64,000 bases of DNA, from NCBI GenBank assembly GCA_947846985.1, contig CANTUZ010000002.1, forward strand, positions 61,088,563 through 61,152,562. The letters are read 5' to 3'. Source of the stretch: Fratercula arctica. Taxonomy: Eukaryota > Chordata > Aves > Charadriiformes > Alcidae. The notes below the pieces were generated by a model, which saw nothing but the letters and a program-made list of their open reading frames with translations, made no database searches and was not told the DNA's origin. Of the stretch, positions 51,801-62,932 are shown piece after piece (the stretch's first letter is position 1; every line of letters begins with the position of its first letter). Both the position numbers and the translations under genes were made by a program.

Positions 51801-53793
51801 AAAAATCTATGCTGTGAGAAAGAATGAGAAAAAATCTGAGTAAATAGGAACTCCAGAGAGAGAATAATTACGAATTTTATTCCTTAGTTACGTTACATCT
51901 TCATCCAAACAGAAGTAACAATGGAGCTAATAGCTCAGTGAGGGATTTTTTTATATGAAGAACTTGTTGTGTAGTCCAAAAGCCCAGGGGAATTTTCTTG
52001 GCAAAACTGCCTGAAAAATCAAATCTCAAATTCTTTTGTTTGCTTTAAAGTTTCAGTGCTGACCAAAACAGATTGGGAGAATTGAATTGCCATAGAAATG
52101 CTGGATTCTCAAAATCTTTTGTCATGGTAGACAAATCTTCAAGAGTCTTGTGATGTAGTTTGCAATAAAAAATCTTTACTGTTCATGATATTATCTTTCT
52201 GTCTGAATGGAGTTTACTTCCCCACTCACACACACACACACACATCAGTTTCTCCTGTTTTCTTGCTTAGTACTGTAATGTAGTAATGGTGTGACTTTTT
52301 TTCATTGCAGGTGCAGCCAATATGTAAATACGGAACTAGCTGAGCATGGTAAAATAAAGAGGGGGATGACCTTTTTAGTATGTCTGAAACAGTCCTTACA
52401 GTATTTGGAAGACCTGACACTTGGGTGAATATAGAGCGTATTGTTAGGTAATATTGACAATTAAGGTATAACGTTCATGCTTTGTGTGATTTAAACTGAA
52501 AGAGAGCATCTGGAAATGTTGTGGCTTTTAGAGGAGAGTTTAATCCCTTTTTTGTTTAATGCTGGAAATACGGGTTCCCAGTTTCCCTTCCTCTCCTCTC
52601 TACTCACTGAGCTTTCAGTAACATTTAAGATATGATCAGCATTGATCTCCAGGCATGACTATGAAAGCTCTCCTTTTTGTGTTTTATTACAAGGAATAGT
52701 TTTATCCATAACGTAGCCATGAAGTTCCATATAAGCAAGATGTAAACATATTTTGGGAAGCCTCAGAGGTTTCGTAAGGATGGCATTCTGCTCAGATTCT
52801 CTCTACACCCTTTGAAGGACGAGTAAAAGAGGGGTATGTGTTTATAGCACACTGGAAGGTTTTGGAGCACCCTTCCTCAGGATACCTTATGGTTGAATAG
52901 CAAAATTTGAACCCTTTAAAATGGCATGGAGCTTGATTTCATATTTGTCCTCTCTTACAGAGATTGGCTATATGGTGTGTATTGGGATGTGATCATTCAC
53001 TTCTGAAACAAGAAATAAAATGACCTGAGGATTATTAGAATGCAACACTGCTTCAAAGATTTCAGACCATATCATCCCAAGACATAAGCACATACTTGAT
53101 TTTGCTTGTAGTAGTTTATAAAAACATGATTAAGCTGGTGTAGAACCACAGCATGGACAAACATGTTTAGTTGCTTACACTACACTGCCCTTTGTTAACA
53201 TTGTGTTCTTTCTGAATTACTCTGGATTTGAGCTATTGAAATCTGCAAGGCTCACCCAGGGAGCAAATAATTAGCACTCATAGTCATTACCAATACCATT
53301 TCCATTTGTATCTTAAATGTTTGCTTCAAGTAATTGTATTAAGATGATGGCTTTTATTAAATTTTTGTAGTCCTCTAATGAGTTATCCTCAAGAATTCAC
53401 AGATTAACATGGTTAAATGTCTATCTGGTTTGGAAGCTGTATCTTGCCTATCTTTGCTTCAACTGCACTTCAACTACTATTTATCCTTTCTTACATTTCC
53501 AGACAGTGTGAAAAATTTTTTCTCTGCTGCAATGATGACAAAGTTCCCTTTGACTTTACTGTATGTGTTGTCACTGACTTCAATGAAGTGAAAATTTTAC
53601 TTAAAGGTTTTACCTTTCTTACACTGTAATTATTCACATGTCAAGAAGCAAAAAATCCATAACACATTTTTTTAGCCCTTTTGGCCTCCAAAAAACCCCA
53701 TAAAATGAAAAAACAAAGGAATAGTGTAATATCTGGCATAAACCAAATTAATTGAGACAGACTTCAGTATTTTTTTCTTTAATTTAAACTTAC
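48870..53793. other. Unique AT-rich stretch
   Basis: No gene is recognised. It contains T/G-rich DNA at 50985-51027, A14 at 51101-51114, T13 at 51363-51375 and (CA)n at 52227-52244. Acceptor-like pyrimidine tracts end at 51399 and 52310, and the frames after them are 35-38 codons with no known motif. Confidence 0.5.
52227..52244. repeat. (CA)n microsatellite
   Basis: Nine CA units. Confidence 0.95.
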
Positions 53794-54028
53794 TTGAAAA
53801 GAGAATAAAATAGACATCATTATTAATAAATATAAATGAGGAACGAAAGGAAAGCTAAGAAAAATAACTGGGCTTTCAAATGTGTGCATCAGTATAGAGG
53901 GAGGAAGTGTTCTGGTTTGTGTGATTTCTGTCAAGAATTCAGTAGCATATCTGAGGTGCTTTGGGACTCTCTGCCTGACTCTAGCTAGCATTCGATAAGG
54001 AGAAAAAGACATGGACCTGTCAGTGTTG
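53794..54028 (-). other. Candidate exon, 235 nt, open throughout
   Basis: Minus strand. The acceptor-like GCCTCTTTATACAG is followed by 235 nt with one frame open over its whole length (78 codons, phase 2 in, phase 0 out). The segment ends at CAA/GTAAGT, a near-consensus donor. The peptide starts NTDRSMSFSPYRMLARVRQR, is basic in the first half and has a hydrophobic stretch (about residues 52-75 of the exon) that could be a membrane segment. No family is recognised. It could be part of a gene or lncRNA on the minus strand, or chance. Confidence 0.25.
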
Positions 54029-57000
54029 CTGTATAAAGAGGCAATGATAGAGCTGATGACTGATTCATTCAGTGATGGAGCTCTTCAGCAGCCTCAGCAG
54101 TGATTTTCCTTGAAATAGCTTTAATTGAGAGGACTGCGACAAATTTCCAGTAAAATCTCAGTAGAATTTTTTTGATGACAGAGGCAATATTTTTTTCAGA
54201 AAAAAAATAATTGTTATTACACAGCCTCTTTGACTCGTTCAGCTCTCATCATACAATGAGAAAGGTAACGGAAGAGATTTGTGTTTTTTCCCAGACATGC
54301 AACTTGAAGAATGAGAGCTTATAAAAATCAGTATCTCAAAGAACTACATGACAGCTATAACAGAACTTGTTTCCTTTGATACCTCTGTTACGTTGGAACA
54401 TCTTCAAGTTCAGCTGAACTCCAAGAGGGTCTAGAAAAAGATTAGAATTGGGTTTTCCCAGTTACCATTTTAAGTTCTTACACCTGAAATGTGGTCAGGG
54501 TACTGGTTACTTATTCTGATAAAGCTAGAAGTTTTATCAACTAATCAAGAAGATAAAAAAAAATTGTGCTGTATTCTGTACTTAAAATATGTACTAGGCC
54601 ATATTCTAAAACCTTGTCTGTAGTGTGTAAATAACTTAAGGGAAGAAAATTCAGATAAGTGGTAGGGGAGGAGGTGTTTCAATACAACAGAGGAAAAGCA
54701 AGACTCAGGCAAGCACTCTGGAGAAAGCAGACACCACATTAAATTAGGAAGTATTCTAGACCCATGCAGTATGTTTATAATGCATATGATTTGGTCTTAG
54801 TCCTTGCATTTCACATGAAAGATCTGCTGACACAGGCAAATTCTGTCTACAGCAAGGGTTGATTTGTGGTCAAGAAGAGATACCATGAATTCGAAACCAA
54901 ATAGTTTGCATTTATTTGATAATTACTGCCAACATTTTGCTGCAAGTTTCTTTGTTTGCCACACCTGATGCTCCACATGTCTGACTGATGCCGGAGTCTG
55001 AAAGATCAATGAACATGTACAGTTGGTTAACTGAGATAATTTCCCCAATTTCCAGATAAATACAGTCAATAGTAAATTTTTGGGACACAAATAGCTGGGG
55101 CTTTTTGTCCCTTTCCTCATTCTCTCATTTATTTCCAACTCATTTTTTCATTTATTTTTACCTTATTCTTTTGATACAAGACCTGGATTGTGCAAAATGT
55201 TCTTTTCTTTTTCTTACTACTGTGATTATTGGCCTACATGCACATCAACTGTATCTCTTGTGTAATTTAGGTATATGTTGACTTTCATATTCCTAAGGTT
55301 AATTTAAAGGAGAAAATTTTCATGTGACCATTTTGGGAACTAATGCTTAAAGATTACTTTCAGAACCCAGAGGGTTAAAAGTAGAAGCAAAAAAAGGATG
55401 AGTGTGTTGTTTTATGCTTCTCCCAAGTAATTCTTTGGATTGAACGCTTGTAGGCTGATGTTTGGGGTTTTTTTCCAGGTTTCTCCCTGGTGATTTTCCT
55501 CCTATATGTTAATTAAAACAGACTTAATTCATGCCTCCACATGATATACAAACCTACTGCTCATTGTAAAGTATCTTCTTGTTACCATATGTATTGAGAA
55601 TATTTTTACGCAAGTCAACTTTACTTGGCCTTTCAAAAGTCTACCACGTATAAATACTTGAAAGGAACTTGACTTCATTGAAAAAAAAGCCTCAAGATTA
55701 TTGATCATAATGCATGGAAATTGCTGGTTATAGTCTATGGCTGTTGTCTTGGAAATCCCAATAATTTTCTTTTCATGCAATAAATTTGAATATATTTCAT
55801 TAGTCTGACTAATTGCAGGTACATGCCATATGACTTTACTTTCAATGCTTACTTAAAATACACACCTGAGAATGTTATTTTGATTTTGCCATTTGTGCCT
55901 ACTCAGGTTTCTTTATAATTTTTAAACACTTCATTTTTTGTATTCTTTGTGGATTCTTTGTAATATGCTTTTATTGTTATTGCTGAGATCCAAGAATAAT
56001 CATGTTGTTATGCTTCAAAGCCTTATGGTGATCTGTTCCCACAGGATGACTCAACTTACATTAAGAAAGTGGGATAAATCTATCTAAAAAAGCTCATGTG
56101 ATTTCAGAAATGAAATTCTGTTTTACAGTAGTAAATTGGAAACTCAAATTAGAGAATCAAGTTTCACTGGAAGTTGATGGAATGTATTCTCTACAAGCAC
56201 TTCTTTTGAAAACAGGTGCTGTTTGTGTCGTGCTCCAAGGTTCCTATGATGAGGTGTTGTCACTGGATGTGGTAGGTGCCTGACCTACTGCCTGCACAGA
56301 CTTTCTGTTTAACGTAAGAGCAACGGGCTGAACAATAAGAATTGCAACTATAGTGTGTATGTGGTGGAAATATAACTGATAGAACTCCACTCCAAAATGT
56401 CTGACACTGAGCAGTCTTGTTTTAAGTTGAAGTGTTCATTGCAACCTTTGATGTCCCTCACATAGTTTCTTTCATCCAAATAGTTCAGGTATTCTACAAG
56501 GACTAGTCTGACTTATCTAATTTTAAACTCTCCAAACTAGACACCATATCAATTTGATTGTTCTTAAATATTTCCAGATGTCATAAGGAACTGCTCCCTT
56601 TGCATGAATGTGAATTTTTATGTTTTTTTTTTCAGTGGAAAGGATCTACTTTTATAGATTTGGTTAATGTTTTTTTTTGCTTCCATACTGCTGTGTATGA
56701 ACAGCAGTGCATTCTGTGGTGGACCATTGTCAATAGAGACGATGTCTCAATGTGCTTAAGGCATTATGTAGCTACTGTATATTTTTAGATTTTCAGAATG
56801 AATTATTCTAGCAGACGCGAAATAAGTCATTCTAAATACTGTGCCTTCTAACAGTTTAAGATTATGCTACTGGTACCACTCTTCAACGTGAATTTTGAAG
56901 ACTAAGAGATTGTATAAGAGTACATGTTTTTATAGTAACCCGAATCTTGGCAATCCATGGGAGTTGTCCACCTCTACTCTTTTGACTAAGATACAGGAAA

Positions 57001-57762
57001 AAAGGTTCATATGTTTAATATTTCTACTAGACAATAAAAATAATAAAAAAATAATATGTATATAAAGGAAGACTCCCTTGCAGCTTTCTCTACAACTGAA
57101 AATATAAGTGTATAAAAGAACAGAAAAGCAATTGTTTGTTTGCTGATATTGTACAAGATTTTCCCAAAACATCGGTGAAATTCCCATGAATAATCAACTT
57201 CATAAGCAGAAAATATTCGGAAATATTTCAATGCTCTGTATATTATCTAACAAAGCTAAATACTAATAGTGACATACAAGCAAATAGATTAGATGGACAG
57301 CCTCTCTCAGAAAAGCCCTGCTTTTTGTATAAGATTTTAGCAGCCTTGAATCTAAGTATTAAAAAAAATAATTAGAAAAATCAAGAATGTTAAATAATAC
57401 TAGCACAATTTCTGTAATTTCTGAAGCTCCTGAAAACATCTGTGCAAAGATTGTAAAAGAGACACTTTGAAATGTTGGAAATGTTCTTTTTGATGGCTGT
57501 TTTTTATATTTGCAATTTTATTTATGTAGCACAGGAAACATCTCCAAAGGTTGTATCTGACAAGGTTACAAAAAAGATCAAAAGAAATACAAGATCTAAG
57601 CTTAGGTTATATGTGACCTTACTGCAAAATGCAAAAGAGCGTAGCAGGCAGGAAAGAACGCAAGATTTGAATGGGTGTATTTCTCTGGACCTACGGGGAT
57701 ACATGTTGTTGTAGCAATGTCATGCTGATGCATGACAATCAATGCAATAAATGAAAACTTAC
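54029..57762. other. Unique AT-rich stretch
   Basis: No gene is recognised. Frames at 56098-56283 (+, 61 codons) and 56558-56788 (+, 76 codons) follow weak acceptor-like sites but have no known motif. Confidence 0.5.
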
Positions 57763-57838
57763 CTGAGAGAACCTTTTTGTCCTTAAGGAACTTAGCTACC
57801 GTTCTTTTAAATAATTTTAGAAGCCTATTTTCCTGCAT
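57763..57838 (-). other. Candidate first coding exon with consensus donor
   Basis: Minus strand. An ATG at 57838 opens 25 codons of Lys/Leu-rich peptide (MQENRLLKLFKRTVAKFLKD then KKVLS) and leads into TCAG/GTAAGTTT, a perfect U1-type donor, leaving phase 1. A possible acceptor (TTTTGGCAG) lies about 25 nt upstream of the ATG. No downstream partner exon was identified and the family is unknown. Confidence 0.22.
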
Positions 57839-59743
57839 TACTTTAAGTTAGATGCACCTATCCTGCCAAAATCTCCATGTATTTAAGCTAATTGTGTTAC
57901 TAGGCTTAAGTATGCGTTTTAGTCCTGAGTGAAAACTGACCCTCCTGACTTCTATGAGAGGTACGCTGGGCTTATAGTTTCACTAACACAGTCTATTGGA
58001 ATGATTTGATGACTAGCCCTTACTCTTTTCTTCCCATGTCTCTGTCACAAATGATAAATCCTAGTCCTGTATATGTCAGCACAAATAATAGCTGTACTAT
58101 CCTTTTTTGCCTGTCTAAACTAATTTTATGTTCAAATTTTATTTTGTTTACATAAAAAAACATTTAATAGAATTATTTCTGCAAAAAAGGTTATGCATGT
58201 TTACAGAGTAAGCATTTTACTTCAGCACAATACTACTTAAATGCATAGTTGTTCAAGTGCCTGGTCCAAAATCCAATGCTATAAGGGGAGAAACTCCCAC
58301 AGATGTTGGTAATTTTTGGATCAAGCTCAGACAGAGGCTTTGAACATGCTTCTTACACAGGCTTTTAAATTGAGAGTTTGACTTAAGTTCACTGGCTGTA
58401 GTTTAACTGTAGTTTTAACATTCAAAGTGAAACATGTACACCAGTAGCAATTTGCCATTTTTTTATTTCAAGCCAGAGGTTCATCCATGATATTACAGCC
58501 TTTCCTAGTGTGAAAATAAGACGGGTATCACAGGTAATGCTTACAAAAGGTAAACGTTTTTGCAACAGACACAGCAAAGGTGAACACTGACTTTTCCTGT
58601 TTCAGTTAATTCTGTAGTTTAGGAATTTTACTTTTGAATGATGTATTTTGATTTCAGTTTCCCACTAGTTTGAACTTCAGGTTTAGAGTTGTTTTCTTGC
58701 CCTTGTTGTTAATTTTTGGGATATGGAGAAAAGATAGTATAATTAGAAAATTGCTATATATTCTGAATAATGTCTTTTAGCATGGACAAAGCATTTCATT
58801 TGATCCAGTCCATATGTGATGCAGATAACATGAAGAATGTATTTGTGGATAGACAGTGGCTGTGCCTTTGCAACTAAGTTTACTATTTTAGCTGTTCCTT
58901 TGAATTTTCATTTACCTAGTTTCCTCATCTTGGAATTCTTCATTGAGTTAAACCTTGCTTTAATAACTTCCCCCCTTTGGCAATGATGTTAAATTTGACA
59001 TTATGGTATCTGTTAACAGTTTTTCAATAATTTCCTTTTGAATATTGCTGAATGTAAATTATGAGTTTCTTCCCCTTTTCTAGGTTTCTACCCACATGAC
59101 CTACAGATTGATTCTCCAGAAGGGTAAAGTTCATGGGATGAGTGACTCTTTGAGTCAGTCCAATTCCAGGTGATGTTGTCAGGAAAGGACTAAAAAGAAT
59201 TTTAAGGCTTTCTGAGGCCCTATAGACAAACCAGAAAGAGTCTTGTAAGAGATTATCCAAAGTGAGAAATAAAAGGGCTCTTGTATTTTATGTCAAAAAG
59301 TTTAAAAAAAATAGAAATTATCGTGATTTTAAATGTTTATTGCCAACTAGCTACCTCTCTTGTGCTATTTCAAAGAGCAAAGCAGGTGAGAAAAAAATTA
59401 TTGGAATCATCTTCTGAACTTGGCTTCCCCCTCATCTTTACCAACACGCCAGTGCATATTGCACTTTAAAATGGCACAATTATTAGTATAGTGGTTTGCA
59501 GTATACCTTGCCAACAAAAAATGGTCTCAGACACAAAATGATTTCAAGTGGTTTGGCTTGGCCGTGTGGATTCCTTATTAGCATCAAACCTGCAAAAGTA
59601 TTGAGCAGCTTCTCATTAATATGGCAACCAAATTATGAAAAATACTTATAATAAATTATAGTTTTACTTTAGGTCTAGAGTTACGACAAAATAGCTAACG
59701 CGTAGATGACTTGAATTTATTTCTCATTTCTTTTTTTCTCTAG
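57839..59743. other. Unique AT-rich stretch
   Basis: No gene is recognised. A decayed trace of an old amniote repeat may lie at about 58260-58345 ('CAAAATCCAATG...ACTCCCACAGATG...TTTTGGATCAAGCTCAGA'), too weak to call. Confidence 0.45.
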
Positions 59744-59788
59744 TATCCAAGACGAAGAACTTTAGCTGTTCCAAGCTGTGACAACCAG
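59744..59788 (+). other. Candidate 45-nt microexon
   Basis: A strong acceptor (TTCTCATTTCTTTTTTTCTCTAG, with a TTGA-type branch-point region just upstream) precedes exactly 45 nt. These are followed by CAG/GTATGC, a good donor. The segment is a multiple of three and only the frame beginning at its first base is open, giving YPRRRTLAVPSCDNQ. The run RRRT followed by a small residue looks like a basophilic kinase site context. These are the features of a symmetric cassette microexon, common in large neuronal genes. I could not assign the gene. If real, the window is intronic sequence of a large plus-strand gene. Confidence 0.4.
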
Positions 59789-62154
59789 GTATGCAGATCA
59801 TTCATTATGCTCATTTTGCTCATTGCTGTGGGCAAAAAGTGCACACATCTTGTAAGCAAAGCTAATAAATTGTTGTTAGTGTAGTTGAAATCAAACATTT
59901 AATCAAAGAATTATTAGTCCAAAATCAGTTGCTTATAGCCCTGGGGTCTCCATTATCATCCTGGACGTGAAGTGTGTATTCTTACATACCTGGTTGAGAA
60001 GAAACTTTATACAGCCAGCCTGTTGCTGAAAATCATGTGTGTTTGTCACATTTGGAGGTGCAGGTGTTGGAGACCATGCAACTTCATGCACCAAGGCAAG
60101 GTACATTTAACACTGAGCTGCATATCAGTATGCAGTTGAGACATGTATAGCATTAGTCAGAAAGTAAAGAAGTTGAAACTGTTACTGAAATAATAGTTGT
60201 AGATGAAACTTGCAGCCTGCAAAGTGAAGGAAGCACCAGTTAAAAAGCAAAACAAAGCATAAGAATCAGCAATTCCAGTTCTGTGAAAAACAGGCAGAAG
60301 TCTAGTAAAAAGTTCACATGACTGTTGATTGCAATATAGGAACAGCTTTTTGGGCAGACTCTCAGAAAGGGATGCTATAACTAGTAGCCTCTGATGTCTT
60401 CCCCAGGCAGAGAAACCAGAGACCTAATTTCAGGTGATTCAAAATGGGAAAGGCCTTTCTTACCAGCTCACAAGAACGTTACATGTGATGCAGTGCAGTC
60501 CCTGCAGTGGCGTCTAATGCCATTGACCTGGACAGTTGCAGTACAGATTTGCCCCAAAAAATCCTATTGGAAAAAAATATCTTCAGGTGGTGAACATTTA
60601 AGGCAGATTACACAGCTCTGTGTTGTAACTGGGCCATATTAAAACAATCTGCACATACCTCCTATGTAAAAACCTCCATAGTTTCTCAAGTGTTACATAA
60701 ACTGGTCTTAGTAGCTTTCCAATGTTACCACATTTCTCCTTTCTATGAAATATACAAATAATGGCTTAATTTTTAAAAGTCAATAATAAGTAGGCATCTA
60801 TTAAGATATAGCTGTTTGGCTTCTATTCACCAGGGCAGCAAATATGACTATTTTCCCGTTGGTATCGCCTAGTAATTTTGGTAATACGATGGCCTTGCGT
60901 TTTTCACAAAGTAGGAAAATCTGTACAATATTAGTGAGAGCTGTAATCACCTCATTTTTATATGCCAAAGGGATATCCTATTGCAGGAGGCAAGGACTTA
61001 TAGAGCTACTCCCCTGTCAGCTATGACAGCAGTGGTACAACAAAAAGCTGAGAGCCCTGGCTCACATACAGCAAAGCTCAGAGCTGCTTTCAGAAAAGCT
61101 TTCATGGTGTCTGCAGTTTCTTAAGCACTTCTTCCTTCTCTTTCAAATGCAAATTCAGCATTTACATGCTGCCTACACCTTCACAATCATTGGGCAGGTC
61201 CCTCATGCAACTACAGCTCTGGTTTATGATTTGTAAATGTCAGTCTACAATTCTATTAGGTAATGTAATAGCATCTGTCTGTATATACAACAGGACTACT
61301 TGAAAGTGAAAGTAAAATTTTTTAATTCATTCATATTCTTATGTATTATACTGATTTGACATAAAATGATGGTGAGAATGGAATTCAGAATTACTGTTCT
61401 AAACTTGAGTGCATGCGAAATTGATGTAACAACAATGTAAAGCGAAATTGATGCAACATTCCTTTTTTTCCACATATTAAAAATTAATGTAAAACAGTGT
61501 CTGAGAGTGAAATAAAAACCTGACACCACATATTGTCACATATGAATCATATATTTGTCCTGGGGAAAATAATTTGGTTTTTTTCTAGGAGGCTAATCTT
61601 TTTGAATTGAAAATAATTCAATTATGATCAAAATTATTAATGAAATTGTAGGTTAAATATTAAATAGCAGGGGGATATGAGGACTTATTTAATAATAAAT
61701 TAAAATAGATAAAATGTATATACTCAGAGATCTGGGAGAAAAATACTCTGTTACATCATTCTGTTTCAGAAGCTTCCTCTAATTGGTATAGAACTGTTTT
61801 CAGAAGCAGTTTGCAGGAGGGAAAATGCTATGTGATGTTTAGCAGGCTGAAGGCTAGTCCTCTGACTTCAGTTTCTCAGAAACAGTTTAGGATGTTAGGA
61901 ATTTTTTTAATGAAATTCAACCTTTAGAGAAATGTCTAACTGAGTCTTTTGTACCACAACTTTGCTGGCACCAAGTCAAGAATTCAAAACCTGTATTGTA
62001 TCAAACAGAACTGATCGAGGTTTTCAATAAAGGGAAGAGACTTGGAAATGTGAATCATTAAAGTCAACAGAATTGGGGTGGGTCTACATGTATGGTGCCC
62101 ATGTTTAAATTAATTAATTGTTTGTCTTCCAAAGATGTACTTAAAAATACCCAA
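59789..62154. other. Unique AT-rich stretch
   Basis: No gene or mobile element is recognised. A 17-bp motif (GCGAAATTGATGYAACA) occurs twice, at 61415-61431 and 61442-61458. Confidence 0.5.
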
Positions 62155-62932
62155 CAGAAGAATTCAGGGCTGCACCCCCTGGCCTGAATATTGTGAAATA
62201 TAGTGTACTACTTTTTTTTTTTTTTTGGTCTAAATTTAGTGTTCTGAAAAATATGTATGGTGGCTTCTGGTGGTGCAACCCCCTTCCTCTCCTGGGACAT
62301 TTGGTGCTTGGTGCGATTCTGCCTCCTGGGCCACATACCAACCTAGGATAAGTCAGGCATGGTTTGTGAAAGGCAGCGGACATTGATCACTTCCTAACAG
62401 CCACTAGGCTAACTAACATCTGTACCCGGGTCATGACCCAAAGGGGCAGATACCAGAACTTCAAAGTCTAGCAAGTTTTGGGTTTGCGCAACTGGTGGAA
62501 AGCACCAGAATATTTCGTTGTCTGAGTTGGGCCAAAATGGAAAAGTACCTGACAAAAGTCTATAAATAGACACTCTAAGCAAGACCCTTTGAACTCTCCT
62601 GGATCGCAGCTGGCTGTGACCAGCATCTTCCCTGCGTTGGGGCACCTCTCAGGTAGTTTAAAGACCTTCTGTCAACAAAGCCGACAAAGGGCCAGGGTAA
62701 AGTCAAACTTCTTGAGGCTCCATTATCACCTGTTGAGGAATGCCAGTGCACGACGAGCATTTACTTTAAACTCAAGAAGAGGGAAATTTTAACTATAGGC
62801 TATCCTCTTCCATCCACCTCTCTACCTATCTATGTGTTTGACTTTGGCCTTCACGAGTGTAGGTGTCTATGTATTTCCCTGGATCCAAGCATTTCTGTCC
62901 GTGTGTGTGTGAGGAGTCGAAAGGGGCATCCT
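62155..62932 (+). mobile_element. Putative endogenous retrovirus LTR (solo), boundaries unsure
   Basis: This block is richer in GC and CpG than its surroundings. It has the layout of an LTR: a promoter-like part ending in a TATA box (TATAAATA, 62561-62568), then about 360 bp of R/U5-like sequence with 'GACCAGCATCTTCCCTGCGTTGGGGCACCTCTC' about 50 bp after it. No gag, pol or env sequence and no second LTR is seen, so it would be a solo LTR, probably ERVL- or ERVK-like. TG...CA ends and a target duplication could not be fixed. A T15 run at 62212-62226 may mark an older boundary. The right end abuts a CR1 insertion at 62933. Confidence 0.4.
62561..62568 (+). promoter_or_regulatory. TATA box of the putative LTR
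   Basis: TATAAATA followed about 25-30 bp later by a plausible initiation region. Meaningful only if the LTR call is right. Confidence 0.35.

Noticed and set aside
56098..56283. 61-codon frame ending near a GTAGGT donor-like site
   Set aside because: Weak acceptor and no family; insufficient to call an exon.
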